From the NCBI GenBank assembly GCA_902624655.1, contig CACNYJ010000004.1, positions 66,578 to 130,577 on the forward strand: 64,000 nt of DNA, given 5' to 3'. The position numbers and the translations under genes were made by a program. Below are positions 17,511-27,708 of the stretch, one piece after another. The notes beneath the pieces are model-generated. The model ran no database searches. It had not been told where the DNA came from and worked only from the letters and a program-made list of their open reading frames with translations. Each line of letters opens with the position of its first letter. Position 1 is the first letter of the stretch. Source of the DNA: an uncultured Thiothrix sp. Its GTDB lineage: Bacteria; Pseudomonadota; Gammaproteobacteria; Poriferisulfidales; GCA-002705445.

Positions 17511-19724
17511 TTACAAAGTAATTTTTCTATATATATCTGAGACCTTTAAAGGAAGCTTTCCTACTTCGTTTATCACAGCAAAATTATTTTTTCCATACAT
17601 ATAAGGTAAATAATCCATTGCTTCCTCATCAATTGTTATACAATAAGTATGAATTCCTAAAAACCTGGCTTCAATGAGAGCTTTTTTCGTATCCTCAATA
17701 CCATACTGACCCCTATAACCATCTACATCGTCTGGCTTGCCGTCAGATAATGTGATTAGAAGTTTAGTTTTTGCTTCCACTTTACTAAGTAACATTGTCA
17801 AGTGTCTTATGCTTGCACCCATTCTTGTGTAATCCATAGCTTCTATATTACATATTCTATTTTTTACAGAATTGTCATATTTTTCTTCAAAATCTTTTAT
17901 CTTATAAACTTCGCAATTGTTTCTTGTTTTACCTGAAAAACCATAGATTGCATATGTATCTCCTAAAATTTCTAACGATTCACAAAGTAGTATCAATGAT
18001 TCCTTTTCAACAATGTTTACGTTGCCGGAGGTTGAGCCACTCATATCTATCATGAACATTACTGCTACATTTCTCTCAACTTTATTTAATTTTATAAATA
18101 GTTTTTCATCAACTTCTTTTCCCTTTTTTAAATCAATATATGCGTCAACGAAAGCATCTAAATCAATATCGTCACCATAATTTTGTTTTTTTGATCGTTT
18201 GTCATCTTGCCTTAAAGCTTCAAAAGTTCTATTAAGATTTTTCAAAAGACCTCTATGTTTTTTTAAAGTTTCAGTTATAAAATTATTACTAGTTTCAAGA
18301 ATGGTCTTTTCATTCAACTTGCACCAATCTTTTCTATATTTTTGTCTAGCATGATCCCATTCATCGTAAGCGAATTCATAGTCAGAGCTATCGTAATCAT
18401 TTCCGGTTTCCTCATTATCAGGATCAGCATTGTAACCACCATCTCCCGCAGGTTCCAAATATTCTTCAGGAATTTCACCAAAATCTTGAATTATAGATTC
18501 CATAATTTGTTTAACATTTTCTGGTGGAGAAATACTTGTATCGCCGTATTCTAAAACAACATCATATTCATTATCCTCGTTTTCTTTTGATACAGAAAAA
18601 GTTTTCTCATTACTTTCTTGGCTATCATTTTCGCTAGCTTCATCCGGACTTTCCTCAACTTTTCTCCATTGATCATGGAGATCTTCAAGGGCTTTTTCAA
18701 AACTTACCTTATCCTGATCTATTCTCTCATTTGTTATAGACAAAACACTCTCAAGATTTAGTTCACCGGCATATGGTGATTTAGGTATTTTTTCCAAATC
18801 ATGAATTATAGATTCAACTAAATCTAATGAGTCTAAATTTGTAGATTTATCTTTTTCTAAAATTTCTATAGCATTCTTAAAATTTTTTGATAATGATTTT
18901 ATTTTATCTTTTGGGTTAAGTTTGTTTAAAATTCTACCTATTCCAGGAAGCTCTGTTGCAATTCTTTCATCAAGTCGGATTGTTTCAAGAAAATGATAAG
19001 CTTTTACTGCTCTTTCCATATCATCAAACTTTGCAAAATCTTTCTTTTTTATTCTCCATGTTCCGAAGTAGGTTTGCGCCCAAAGGTGTATCGCACTTGC
19101 TTTTATGAGACTAAAATTATCTTCTTTTGTTTTCTGCGAAGATATTCTCTCAGGCAAGTAAACAGTCTCAGTGTCTGTATAAATATTTTCTGCAGTTTCA
19201 ACTTTTAAGGGTCTTCCATTCAATCCAGTTAACAAGGACTCGATTGTTTTAGAAAAGTCTTCAAAATCTATGCTAGTTGATGTTCCCGCTAATTCATCTA
19301 AATAAAACAAAATATCTTTCATTTGCTTTACTGAATTTTCAATCCCTCCATCGTTATATTTTTTAACGATTGTATTAATCCATTGTTGCCACTGTGATTC
19401 ATCAAGATTTTTTAGTGACTCAACGCCGTTATGACAAAATTCATAAGCCAACTCCATATTTGTATTACAGATTTCTCCTACGGTCTCTATGAAACGCTCC
19501 TGATCTTGCATACTGAACATACACAAATCTCTCGCTGGTTCTAAAACACTTTTTTGGTTGGATAAGATTGGCTCAAGATGAAGTTCTAATCTTAATTGAA
19601 TTTCTCTTTCACCCATCCCCCCATATATGGCAGAAGCTTTAATCTTTGGGCCTCTATTTGTCCTTGCTTTAATTCCTTTACCTTTTCTATGCTTTTCAAT
19701 TGCTTTTTCCCAAAAACTTTTCAT
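17511..19724 (-). CDS. NorD/CbbO-like von Willebrand factor A protein
   Basis: A 737-residue protein with a C-terminal VWA domain (about residues 545-737). The MIDAS motif is intact, DMSGSTSG, and a later DGKPDDVDGYRGQYGIEDT segment is the signature of NorD/CbbO proteins. These work with MoxR-type AAA+ ATPases (NorQ, CbbQ) to activate or insert metals in nitric oxide reductase or RuBisCO. No MoxR gene lies nearby. The middle region (about 385-470) is very acidic. The start is placed at the ATG at 19724 (protein MKSFWEK), with an upstream AGAG; a longer frame to 19769 adds 15 unlikely residues. First gene of a tight four-gene set. Confidence 0.85.
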   Translation of the reverse strand: MKSFWEKAIEKHRKGKGIKARTNRGPKIKASAIYGGMGEREIQLRLELHLEPILSNQKSVLEPARDLCMFSMQDQERFIETVGEICNTNMELAYEFCHNGVESLKNLDESQWQQWINTIVKKYNDGGIENSVKQMKDILFYLDELAGTSTSIDFEDFSKTIESLLTGLNGRPLKVETAENIYTDTETVYLPERISSQKTKEDNFSLIKASAIHLWAQTYFGTWRIKKKDFAKFDDMERAVKAYHFLETIRLDERIATELPGIGRILNKLNPKDKIKSLSKNFKNAIEILEKDKSTNLDSLDLVESIIHDLEKIPKSPYAGELNLESVLSITNERIDQDKVSFEKALEDLHDQWRKVEESPDEASENDSQESNEKTFSVSKENEDNEYDVVLEYGDTSISPPENVKQIMESIIQDFGEIPEEYLEPAGDGGYNADPDNEETGNDYDSSDYEFAYDEWDHARQKYRKDWCKLNEKTILETSNNFITETLKKHRGLLKNLNRTFEALRQDDKRSKKQNYGDDIDLDAFVDAYIDLKKGKEVDEKLFIKLNKVERNVAVMFMIDMSGSTSGNVNIVEKESLILLCESLEILGDTYAIYGFSGKTRNNCEVYKIKDFEEKYDNSVKNRICNIEAMDYTRMGASIRHLTMLLSKVEAKTKLLITLSDGKPDDVDGYRGQYGIEDTKKALIEARFLGIHTYCITIDEEAMDYLPYMYGKNNFAVINEVGKLPLKVSDIYRKITL

Positions 19725-19785
19725 AAAAACTCTATTTAATCTATAATTTATAAAATATATTAATACCAATCATTTTATTTATGAT

Positions 19786-20283
19786 ATGACAATTAACTTT
19801 GATAAGATATTACAAAATGTAAGTCATATTTTAGTTGAGAACAAGCTAAAATTATCTTTATGCGAATCTTGTACGGGTGGCTTACTATCTAAGATATGTA
19901 CTGACTACAGCGGCAGTTCAAAATGGTTTTATGGCAGTTTCGTAACTTACAGTAATCAGATGAAGGAGGTTATTGGGGTGAGAGATAAAATATTGAAAAA
20001 ATATGGCGCTGTTAGTAAAGAAGTAGCAAATGAGATGAGTAAATCAGTTTTAGAACTTTCCCACGCAGATATTTGTTTAAGTATTACAGGGGTTGCTGGC
20101 CCTGAGGGCGGCACCAACGAAAAGCCAGTTGGAATAGTCCATTTTTCATATGTTGATAGGTCTGGATATGAATATCATGAAAGATGCCAATTTAATGGCG
20201 ATAGAAATAATATTCGTTATAGCGCTGCCGAAAAAGGAATTCAAATTGTTCTTAATTGTGTAACTGAAAGCAAGACAAGTTAA
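19786..20283 (+). CDS. pncC: Nicotinamide-nucleotide amidohydrolase (CinA C-terminal domain)
   Basis: A 165-residue protein consisting only of the CinA C-terminal domain, which deamidates NMN to nicotinate mononucleotide in the pyridine nucleotide cycle. Typical segments are LSLCESCTGGLLS near residue 23, FVTYSNQMKE, and SITGVAGPEGGTNEKPVG near residue 101. Located 45 bases ahead of recA as in many proteobacteria (pncC/ygaD-recA). Confidence 0.95.
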   Translation: MTINFDKILQNVSHILVENKLKLSLCESCTGGLLSKICTDYSGSSKWFYGSFVTYSNQMKEVIGVRDKILKKYGAVSKEVANEMSKSVLELSHADICLSITGVAGPEGGTNEKPVGIVHFSYVDRSGYEYHERCQFNGDRNNIRYSAAEKGIQIVLNCVTESKTS

Positions 20284-20328
20284 GGTAAAATATGTAATAA
20301 TTTACTTACTAAACTACAGGATTAAATT

Positions 20329-21384
20329 ATGTCTGACGAGAGAATCGAATCTTTAAAAGCAGCAATTGGTCAAATTGAAAGACAATTTGGTAAAGGCGCT
20401 GTTATGCGTATGGGCGACGAGGGCCCGAGAGAAAAAATTGAAGCAATTTCAACCGGATCACTCACTCTTGACCAAGCTCTTGGTATTGGGGGTCTTCCAA
20501 AGGGGAGAGTTGTTGAAATTTATGGACCAGAATCATCCGGTAAAACAACTTTAACTTTACAGGTAATCGCAGAATGCCAAAAACTGGGAGGTACTGCAGC
20601 CTTTATCGATGCTGAACACGCATTAGACCCTGATTATGCAGAAAAAATTGGTGTAAACGTCGACAACTTACTTCTCTCGCAACCTGACACGGGGGAGCAA
20701 GCACTTGAAATAACTGACATGCTTATTAGTTCAAGCGCAATAGATATAATTGTAATTGACTCTGTTGCCGCACTAACTCCAAGAGCAGAAATTGAAGGTG
20801 AAATGGGTTCAAGTCACATGGGGCTACAAGCAAGACTCATGTCTCAAGCTTTAAGAAAACTAACTAGCAGTATAAAAAAATCCAATACTCTAGTTATCTT
20901 TATTAATCAGATAAGACTAAAAATAGGAGTGATGTTTGGAAATCCTGAGACAACAACTGGAGGAAACGCTTTGAAGTTTTACTCCTCAGTAAGATTGGAT
21001 ATAAGGCGAACAGGAGCCATCAAAAAGGGAGACGAAATATTAGGCAATGAGACTAGAGTCAAAGTTGTTAAAAACAAAGTTGCACCACCTTTTAAAATAG
21101 CTGAATTTGAAATTAGGTATGGAGAAGGAATTTGCAAGGTCGCAGAAATTATTGATCTTGGGGTTGAAAATAAAATTATTGAAAAAGCAGGCTCTTGGTA
21201 TAGTTATGACGGCAATAAAATCGGACAAGGAAAAGATAATGCTATGAGTTACTTAAAAGATAATCCCGAAGCGCTGCAGACTATTGAAAAAAAACTAAAT
21301 GAAATAATTTCACCATCGCCCGAGAAAAAGACAGTAAATGGTAGCGCTTCAAAAAAAGACAAAAAAGAAGAGGAGAATGTCTGA
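20329..21384 (+). CDS. recA: Recombinase A
   Basis: A 351-residue strand-exchange ATPase of homologous recombination and inducer of LexA cleavage. Walker A GPESSGKT is at residues 66-73. The L1/L2 DNA-binding loops appear as [19 protein letters not shown] and [28 protein letters not shown]. The acidic-lysine C-terminal tail is present. The 45-base gap to pncC holds no CTGT-N8-ACAG LexA box, so an SOS promoter of the E. coli type is not visible here. Confidence 0.99.
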   Translation: MSDERIESLKAAIGQIERQFGKGAVMRMGDEGPREKIEAISTGSLTLDQALGIGGLPKGRVVEIYGPESSGKTTLTLQVIAECQKLGGTAAFIDAEHALDPDYAEKIGVNVDNLLLSQPDTGEQALEITDMLISSSAIDIIVIDSVAALTPRAEIEGEMGSSHMGLQARLMSQALRKLTSSIKKSNTLVIFINQIRLKIGVMFGNPETTTGGNALKFYSSVRLDIRRTGAIKKGDEILGNETRVKVVKNKVAPPFKIAEFEIRYGEGICKVAEIIDLGVENKIIEKAGSWYSYDGNKIGQGKDNAMSYLKDNPEALQTIEKKLNEIISPSPEKKTVNGSASKKDKKEEENV

Positions 21385-21835
21385 TTACGATAAATGCTTA
21401 GCCTCAGCGCAAAGGTCTCTTGCTATGAGAGAACACTCTAAACATCAAATTAAAAATAAATTAATTAACAAAGGATTTGAAAAAAGTATTGTTATAGACG
21501 TCTTGAATGAGCTGAATGATTCTGGATATCAGTCTGACCAAAGATACACGACGGAATATATTCGATATAGACAAAATATTGGGTATGGCGTAAAAAAAAT
21601 TATATATGAGCTAAAATCAAATGGTATAAGTTCAGAAATTATAAATAATAACCTTTCAAGCTTTAGCGATGATTATGAGGTTCTGCTCGAATTGGCTAAT
21701 GCAAAAATTACAGAAAAAAATTTAGAGGATCAAAAAATTTTAATGAAGTACGTCAATCATTTTAAGTCAAGGGGTTTTGAGGACAATATCATACTTAAAG
21801 TAATAAATAATATTAAGCATAATGAAATACAGTAG
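21377..21835 (+). CDS. recX: RecA regulatory protein RecX
   Basis: A 152-residue all-helical RecX family protein that caps and modulates RecA filaments. It shows the tandem three-helix repeats, with [20 protein letters not shown] and the [23 protein letters not shown] pattern. The start is the ATG at 21377, eight bases inside the recA end, with AGGAG at 21371-21375; an upstream in-frame ATG at 21338 lacks such a site. It overlaps alaS by 14 bases. Standard recA-recX-alaS order. Confidence 0.92.
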   Translation: MSDYDKCLASAQRSLAMREHSKHQIKNKLINKGFEKSIVIDVLNELNDSGYQSDQRYTTEYIRYRQNIGYGVKKIIYELKSNGISSEIINNNLSSFSDDYEVLLELANAKITEKNLEDQKILMKYVNHFKSRGFEDNIILKVINNIKHNEIQ

Positions 21836-24449
21836 CTCAGATATTAGAAATAAATTTATAAATTACTTTACGTCAAAGGGGCATACCTACGTTTCTTCAA
21901 GCCCAATAATACCCACAAGTGACGATAAAACTTTACTCTTCACAAACGCTGGGATGGTTCAATTTAAGGATATTTTTTTAGGACTCAAAGATTCAAAATT
22001 TAAGTCAGCGGTATCAAGTCAAAAATGTATGAGAGCCGGCGGAAAACACAATGATTTGGACAATGTAGGATATACAAATAGACACCATACTTTCTTTGAA
22101 ATGCTTGGCAACTTCAGCTTTGGAGATTACTTTAAAGATGATGCAATTAAGTATGCATGGGATTTTTTAACAAATGAATTAAAAATTCCAATCGAAAAAC
22201 TTTGGATTACTGTTCATAGCTCTGACAATGAAACAAAAACAATCTGGTTAAAAAAGATTGGCATTGATGAGGGTAGGCTGTCAGTTATAGATACAAACGA
22301 TAATTTTTGGAGTATGGGTGATGTTGGACCTTGCGGTCCATGCACAGAAATTTTCTATGATTTTGGAGAAGAATATGAAGGAAATCCTCCAGGCCATGGA
22401 GATGAGGGCGAGAGATACGTTGAGATATGGAACTTAGTCTTTATGCAATTCAATCGTATATCAGACGAAAAGATTATAGACCTACCAAAGCCTTCTGTTG
22501 ATACTGGAATGGGTTTAGAGAGGATTTCAGCTGTGATGCAGAACGAACACAGTAACTATGATACTGATTTGTTCACGCCAATAACAAAATATATAAAGGA
22601 TAGTATAAATAAAAAATATTACAATGAATCAAGTTCCATAAAGGTTATCTCAGATCATATTCGATCAATATCATTCTTGATAATAGAAGGAATAAGACCT
22701 TCAAACGAGGGCCATGGTTATGTTCTTAGGAGAATTATTAGAAGAATGATTAGGCACTCACAGAAACTGGAAATGGATACAAAAAAATTAATTGAAATAA
22801 TACCAGTTTTTATAAGAACTCTATCAAATCAATATAAGGAATTAAATAATGAGTCATTAATCAAGAAAATTCTAAGTAATGAAATTGAAAAATTTGCTGA
22901 AACCCTAGATATCGGGTTAGAAATATTGGATAAAAATATTACAAAAATAAATAAGACATCAGGGCGTAAAGAAATATCTGGAGAGCTATTATTCCTATTA
23001 TATGATACTTATGGATTTCCCGTTGATTTAACACAAGCTATTGCTGATGAGCATAAATTTAAAGTTGATATTAAATCTTTCGACTTACTAATGAGTAAGC
23101 AAAAAGAACAAAGTAAGCAGTCAAAACGATTTGATCAAGATGCGAATATGGGATTAATGACAAGCCATTCATCAGAATTTACTGGTTATACTGATTCTCA
23201 AAATAAAACTGAAATTCTAGACATAATTATTAATGGTGAAAATGTTTTAGAAATAAAAGAAGGTCAAAGCGGTATTGTCATTCTTGAGTCTTGCCCATTT
23301 TATGCTGAAGCTGGCGGTCAAATTGGAGACTCGGGGAAAATTACAAATAAAAATGGAGAATTTTTTGTTCAGGATACTCAAAAAAAGGGAAACGCAAATT
23401 TACTTTTTGGGAAGCAAATAAGCGGTATTTTTAAAATTAATGACATGGCGCAGGCAGAGATTGATCTGATAAAAAGAGAAAATATAAAACTTAACCACTC
23501 AGCAACACACTTATTGCATTCCGCTTTAATTAAAAATATTGGAAAGGATGTTCAACAAAAAGGCTCTTTGGTTTCAGATGAAAAATTAAGATTTGATTTT
23601 AGTTGTGAAAAACCAATTAAAAGAGAAGTTTTGAATTCTATTGAGGCTGAAGTTAACCAGATTATTGAAAAAAATATACCTGCTGTTACAACAGTAATGA
23701 ATAAGGACGAAGCTATTTCGAAGGGCGCAATTGCATTATTTGGTGAAAAATATGATGAAAATGTAAGAGTTCTAAGTTTTGGAGATGTGTCTATCGAGCT
23801 GTGCGGGGGTACACATGTAAATAATACTGGAGATATCGGTGTATTTAAAATATTATCTGAATCAAGTATTTCATCAGGAATTAGAAGAATAGAGGCTATT
23901 ACTGGGATGTCTGCAAATGATTACCTTACAAAACGCGACAATTTGGTATCTGACATTTGTCAGGTTTTAAATGTTAATGATGAAGATTTAAAAGACAAAA
24001 TTAGTTTTTTGTTAAGCGATAATAAGAAACTCAAGAAAGAGAATTCCTTACTTCAACAAAAAGTATCACATTTGAACATTCTTGATATAATTAATAAAAA
24101 GTATCATCTTTCAGATTGTAATTTTCAAGTATTTGATCAAGAATATATCGATGGGAAAATTTTAAAGAATATCTTAGAAGAAATTAAATCCTCAGAAGAA
24201 AAATTAATCTTGATTATTCTACAAAAAAATAAATCCAAATTAGAATTACATGTACTTGTAACTAAAGATTGCCATCAAGTTATTAATGCAAAACAAATCA
24301 TTGATATTTTGAACGTTAATTTTGGTTCAATAGGTGGTGGTAGAGATGACCTAGCTCAAGCTGGCTTAGACTATAGTGGAGATATATCAAAACTTATTCT
24401 AGAAATTAAAGATAAAGTTGAAAGTTCCATTGTAACCCAGGAAAAATAA
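21822..24449 (+). CDS. alaS: Alanyl-tRNA synthetase
   Basis: An 875-residue class II synthetase. Class II catalytic core comes first (FFEMLGNFSFGDYFK and NAGMVQFKDIFLG), then the tRNA-recognition domain, the editing domain with zinc-site motifs HSATHLLH (about residue 560) and CGGTHV (about residue 661), and the C-Ala oligomerisation domain ending in GSIGGGRDDLAQAG. Length is normal. Starts inside the recX end. Confidence 0.99.
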   Translation: MKYSSSDIRNKFINYFTSKGHTYVSSSPIIPTSDDKTLLFTNAGMVQFKDIFLGLKDSKFKSAVSSQKCMRAGGKHNDLDNVGYTNRHHTFFEMLGNFSFGDYFKDDAIKYAWDFLTNELKIPIEKLWITVHSSDNETKTIWLKKIGIDEGRLSVIDTNDNFWSMGDVGPCGPCTEIFYDFGEEYEGNPPGHGDEGERYVEIWNLVFMQFNRISDEKIIDLPKPSVDTGMGLERISAVMQNEHSNYDTDLFTPITKYIKDSINKKYYNESSSIKVISDHIRSISFLIIEGIRPSNEGHGYVLRRIIRRMIRHSQKLEMDTKKLIEIIPVFIRTLSNQYKELNNESLIKKILSNEIEKFAETLDIGLEILDKNITKINKTSGRKEISGELLFLLYDTYGFPVDLTQAIADEHKFKVDIKSFDLLMSKQKEQSKQSKRFDQDANMGLMTSHSSEFTGYTDSQNKTEILDIIINGENVLEIKEGQSGIVILESCPFYAEAGGQIGDSGKITNKNGEFFVQDTQKKGNANLLFGKQISGIFKINDMAQAEIDLIKRENIKLNHSATHLLHSALIKNIGKDVQQKGSLVSDEKLRFDFSCEKPIKREVLNSIEAEVNQIIEKNIPAVTTVMNKDEAISKGAIALFGEKYDENVRVLSFGDVSIELCGGTHVNNTGDIGVFKILSESSISSGIRRIEAITGMSANDYLTKRDNLVSDICQVLNVNDEDLKDKISFLLSDNKKLKKENSLLQQKVSHLNILDIINKKYHLSDCNFQVFDQEYIDGKILKNILEEIKSSEEKLILIILQKNKSKLELHVLVTKDCHQVINAKQIIDILNVNFGSIGGGRDDLAQAGLDYSGDISKLILEIKDKVESSIVTQEK

Positions 24450-24451
24450 CC

Positions 24452-25669
24452 ATGCCAGTAATAGTCCAAAAATATGGTGGTACATCAATAGGAAGTATTG
24501 AAAAAATATCCCAAGTAGCAGAAAAAATTATCACAGAGAAAGAAAAGGGAAACGATTTAGTAGTTGTAGTTTCTGCAATGAGTGGTGAGACAAATAAATT
24601 AGTTGAGCTTGCAAAATCAATTGATAAAGATCCTAGCGGGAGAGAGTTCGATGTTTTGTTGTCAACAGGTGAGCAGATAACAATATCTTTGTTAGCAATG
24701 ACTTTAATAAAAAAAGGATACAAGGCTATTTCGTTTACCGGTTCACAAGCTGGAATATTTACAAATTCAGTTTTTAATAAAGCAAGAATTGAAACAATTA
24801 ATAATTCCAAAATAAAAAAATATCTTGATTTAGGCTATATCGTTGTGATTGCCGGATTTCAAGGTGTTACAGAAAATGGTGAGGTGACAACTCTTGGGAG
24901 AGGTGGTTCAGATACATCTGCTGTTGCTATTTCAGTCGCTATGGATGCAAAAGAATGTCAAATATTTACAGATGTTGATGGAGTATTTACAACCGACCCA
25001 AGAATATCAGCTGGCGCAAAGAAAATTGATCAGATTACAAGCGAGGAAATGCTTGAATTATCAAGCCAGGGGTCAAAGGTTTTACAGCCCAGAGCTGTAG
25101 AATTCGCTGGTAAGTACGATATTGGAATAAGAGTTCTATCAACTTTTGGGGATGGTAGCGGTACTTTTATAAAAAAAGAAAATGACGGAAGAATGGAAAA
25201 GGCAATTATCTCAGGGATAGCTTTTAATAAAGATGAAGCTCAATTAACAATACGAGGAGTTCCAGATCAACCCGGTATAGCATCGTTAATATTGGGACCT
25301 ATTGCTGAACTTAATATTGACGTAGATATGATTGTTCAAAATGTTGGTGAAGACGGTTTAGCTAATTTTACTTTCACCGTACCTAGAAGTGATTTTAATA
25401 ATGGCTTAAAATCTCTTGAAGAAAGTTCAAAAAAGTTAAAAGCAAAAAAAGTTATCGGTAATAATAAGATCGTAAAAATATCTATGGTGGGTGTTGGCAT
25501 GAGAACACATCCCGGTGTTGCAAGTAAAATGTTTTCTGTTTTAGCAGATAATAATATTAATATAAGCATGATTTCTACTTCAGAAATTAAAATTTCGATA
25601 GTTACTGATGAAAAAAATCTTGAAACTGCAATAAATGTACTTCATGACGCTTTTAAACTAGAAAGATAG
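24452..25669 (+). CDS. lysC: Aspartokinase
   Basis: A 405-residue aspartate kinase, first step to Lys, Thr and Met. The N-terminal VQKYGGTSIG motif binds substrate, with VVVSAMSGETNKL near residue 39 and FTDVDGVFTTDPR near residue 170. Two ACT regulatory domains occupy about residues 265-405, so feedback inhibition by lysine and threonine is likely, as in other single aspartokinases. Position between alaS and csrA is conserved in gammaproteobacteria. Confidence 0.97.
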   Translation: MPVIVQKYGGTSIGSIEKISQVAEKIITEKEKGNDLVVVVSAMSGETNKLVELAKSIDKDPSGREFDVLLSTGEQITISLLAMTLIKKGYKAISFTGSQAGIFTNSVFNKARIETINNSKIKKYLDLGYIVVIAGFQGVTENGEVTTLGRGGSDTSAVAISVAMDAKECQIFTDVDGVFTTDPRISAGAKKIDQITSEEMLELSSQGSKVLQPRAVEFAGKYDIGIRVLSTFGDGSGTFIKKENDGRMEKAIISGIAFNKDEAQLTIRGVPDQPGIASLILGPIAELNIDVDMIVQNVGEDGLANFTFTVPRSDFNNGLKSLEESSKKLKAKKVIGNNKIVKISMVGVGMRTHPGVASKMFSVLADNNINISMISTSEIKISIVTDEKNLETAINVLHDAFKLER

Positions 25670-25769
25670 AATAGCTTTTATCTTGTAGTTATATCCATAA
25701 TGTGTAATAGTATTTTTGTGTTATTAGAATAATAATAATATTTATTGAATGAGTAATCGAGGAGGGGCG

Positions 25770-25988
25770 ATGTTGATTCTGACACGCAGAGTAGGGGAGT
25801 CTCTAAGGATTGGTGACGATGTATCTGTTACTGTTCTGGGTATTAAAGGTTCTCAAGTTAGACTTGGTGTAAATGCACCAAAAAGTGTTTCGGTACATAG
25901 AGAAGAAGTATACGACAGAATAAATGATGAAAATTCAAAGAATTCTGATGAAAATACTAAAACTTCTGAAAAAAACGTAAATTTATAA
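25770..25988 (+). CDS. csrA: Carbon storage regulator CsrA/RsmA
   Basis: A 72-residue RNA-binding dimer that represses or stabilises mRNAs by binding GGA motifs. The canonical N terminus [17 protein letters not shown] fixes the start at 25770, preceded by a very strong GGAGGGG ribosome site at 25761-25767; an in-frame ATG at 25749 would add seven residues and is unlikely. [10 protein letters not shown] carries the conserved Arg of the RNA-binding surface. The last 15 residues are a polar, low-complexity tail. That ribosome site contains GGA, so autoregulation is possible. tRNA-Ser follows seven bases later. Confidence 0.97.
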   Translation: MLILTRRVGESLRIGDDVSVTVLGIKGSQVRLGVNAPKSVSVHREEVYDRINDENSKNSDENTKTSEKNVNL

Positions 25989-25995
25989 GTTTTCA

Positions 25996-26085
25996 GGAGA
26001 GGTGGCTGAGTGGTCGAAAGCGGCACCCTGCTAAGGTGTTATACGGGTAACTGTATCGAGGGTTCGAATCCCTCTCTCTCCGCCA
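25996..26085 (+). tRNA. tRNA-Ser(GCU)
   Basis: A 90-base tRNA with an extended variable arm, as expected for serine. The acceptor stem is GGAGAGG against TCTCTCC (one G-U pair), the anticodon GCT lies at 26030-26032, the T-loop is GGTTCGAATCC, and CCA is encoded. It directly follows csrA, the conserved csrA-serV-type arrangement. Confidence 0.97.
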
Positions 26086-26145
26086 TATTCTTTATTTGTC
26101 CGTTTTTTTAATCAAATATTATAAATTATTTAATTTGATATATTT

Positions 26146-27597
26146 ATGTGCAAATTTAATTTTGATACCACATATACGCAATTGCCGGCACAATTTTACA
26201 AAATACAAAACGCCATTCCGGTTTTGTCACCAGAAGTCGTTATAGTAAATCATGACTTGGCAAATTCTATGGCTTTAGATTTCTCTGAATTAGATAAAAG
26301 CCAGCAAGCAAACTTATTTTCAGGTAATAGTTTACCTAAAGGTATAAAGACTTTTTCGCAAGCTTATGCTGGACATCAATTTGGTCATTTCACTATGCTC
26401 GGTGACGGGCGTGCAATTAATTGGGGTGAGCATGTCACTCCAGATAAAAAAAGACTAGATATTCAATTTAAAGGCTCTGGGAAAACACCGTACTCTCGTC
26501 AAGGCGATGGCCGAGCAGCTCTTGGCCCAATGCTCAGAGAATATTTAATTTCAGAAGCAATGTTTGGGCTCGGTATTCCCACGACAAGAAGCTTAGCGGT
26601 TGTCAAAACAGGTGAAGAGGTTTTTCGAGAAACAAGATTAAAAGGCGCCGTTTTAACAAGAGTTGCAAGTTCACATATTCGAGTTGGAACTTTTGAGTTT
26701 GCTGCTGCTCTTCAAGACAAAGAATTAATTCACCAAATTATGAATTATACAATTAAGCGTCATTTTCCTGAGTTGATAAACAAAAGTAGCAATCTTGCTA
26801 TTTCATTAATAGAAAAAATAATTGAATCTCAAATAAATTTAATTGTTGAATGGATGCGCGTTGGCTTCATTCACGGTGTAATGAATACAGATAACATGGC
26901 CTTATCTGGGGAAACAATTGATTATGGCCCATGTGCTTTCATGGATCATTATAATTCAAATACTGTATTTAGCTCAATTGACCGAGGAGGAAGATACGCT
27001 TTTGGAAATCAGCCAAAAATAGCCCAGTGGAATATCGCAAGATTTATAGAAGCATTAATTCCACTAATTAATGAGGATGTAAATAAATCGATTAAGATTG
27101 GCGAAGAATTGATAAATAGCTTTCCAGAATTATATGAAAAAAAATGGCTAGAGATGATGAGGTCGAAACTTGGTTTATTTAGAGAATTAAGAGAAGATAA
27201 GAATCTTATAAATGATTTGTTAACATGGATGCAGAACAATAATGCAGATTTTACAAATACGTTTATTGATTTAGGAAAGGGGGAGCAACCACAAAATGGT
27301 ATTTATAAAAATAAGGATTTTGCAGATTGGTTTAACACATGGAAAATAAGATTATCAAAAAATGAAAAATCATTAGAAGAATCTTTAGAATTGATGAATT
27401 CAAAAAATCCACAAATTATCCCGCGTAATCATAAAGTAGAAGAAACTCTTAAAGCCGCAGATAACGATAATTTTAATCCGTTTAATAAATTACTTGAGGT
27501 AATAAAATTTCCCTACAAAAATGATTCAAAAAACTCTCTTTATCAAGAGCCTCCAACACCAGATGAGCGCGTAAAAGAGACTTTTTGTGGAACATAG
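26146..27597 (+). CDS. selO: Protein adenylyltransferase SelO (YdiU)
   Basis: A 483-residue pseudokinase-fold enzyme that AMPylates proteins and is tied to redox stress. Family motifs: YAGHQFGHFTMLGDGRA (about residues 69-85), DIQFKGSGKTPYSRQGDGRA (105-124) with the nucleotide-binding Lys, and HGVMNTDNMALSGETIDYGPC (243-263) with the metal-binding Asn/Asp. The protein ends ETFCGT, so a Cys near the C terminus stands where eukaryotic SelO has selenocysteine; another Cys is in DYGPC. Stand-alone gene after tRNA-Ser. Confidence 0.95.
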   Translation: MCKFNFDTTYTQLPAQFYKIQNAIPVLSPEVVIVNHDLANSMALDFSELDKSQQANLFSGNSLPKGIKTFSQAYAGHQFGHFTMLGDGRAINWGEHVTPDKKRLDIQFKGSGKTPYSRQGDGRAALGPMLREYLISEAMFGLGIPTTRSLAVVKTGEEVFRETRLKGAVLTRVASSHIRVGTFEFAAALQDKELIHQIMNYTIKRHFPELINKSSNLAISLIEKIIESQINLIVEWMRVGFIHGVMNTDNMALSGETIDYGPCAFMDHYNSNTVFSSIDRGGRYAFGNQPKIAQWNIARFIEALIPLINEDVNKSIKIGEELINSFPELYEKKWLEMMRSKLGLFRELREDKNLINDLLTWMQNNNADFTNTFIDLGKGEQPQNGIYKNKDFADWFNTWKIRLSKNEKSLEESLELMNSKNPQIIPRNHKVEETLKAADNDNFNPFNKLLEVIKFPYKNDSKNSLYQEPPTPDERVKETFCGT

Positions 27598-27708
27598 TTT
27601 TTCTCAATAAAAGACATATATGAAAATTACATAAAAATGCATTTCTTACTTTTTATTAGTATAATAAATATATGAATATAAACATAAATAAATTTAAAAA
27701 TTAAGTAA

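Noticed and set aside
19725..19769. Longer start of the VWA-protein gene
   Set aside because: The extra 15 residues are hydrophobic and unlike the family start; the ATG at 19724 has an AGAG site at proper spacing.
25749..25769. Earlier in-frame ATG for csrA
   Set aside because: It would add seven residues ahead of the invariant MLILTRR start, and the strong GGAGGGG site is placed for the ATG at 25770.
26110..26139. ATCAAAT/ATTTGAT inverted repeat before selO
   Set aside because: Seven-base A-T-rich arms with a 15-base centre are expected by chance in this composition, and there is no promoter element in register.
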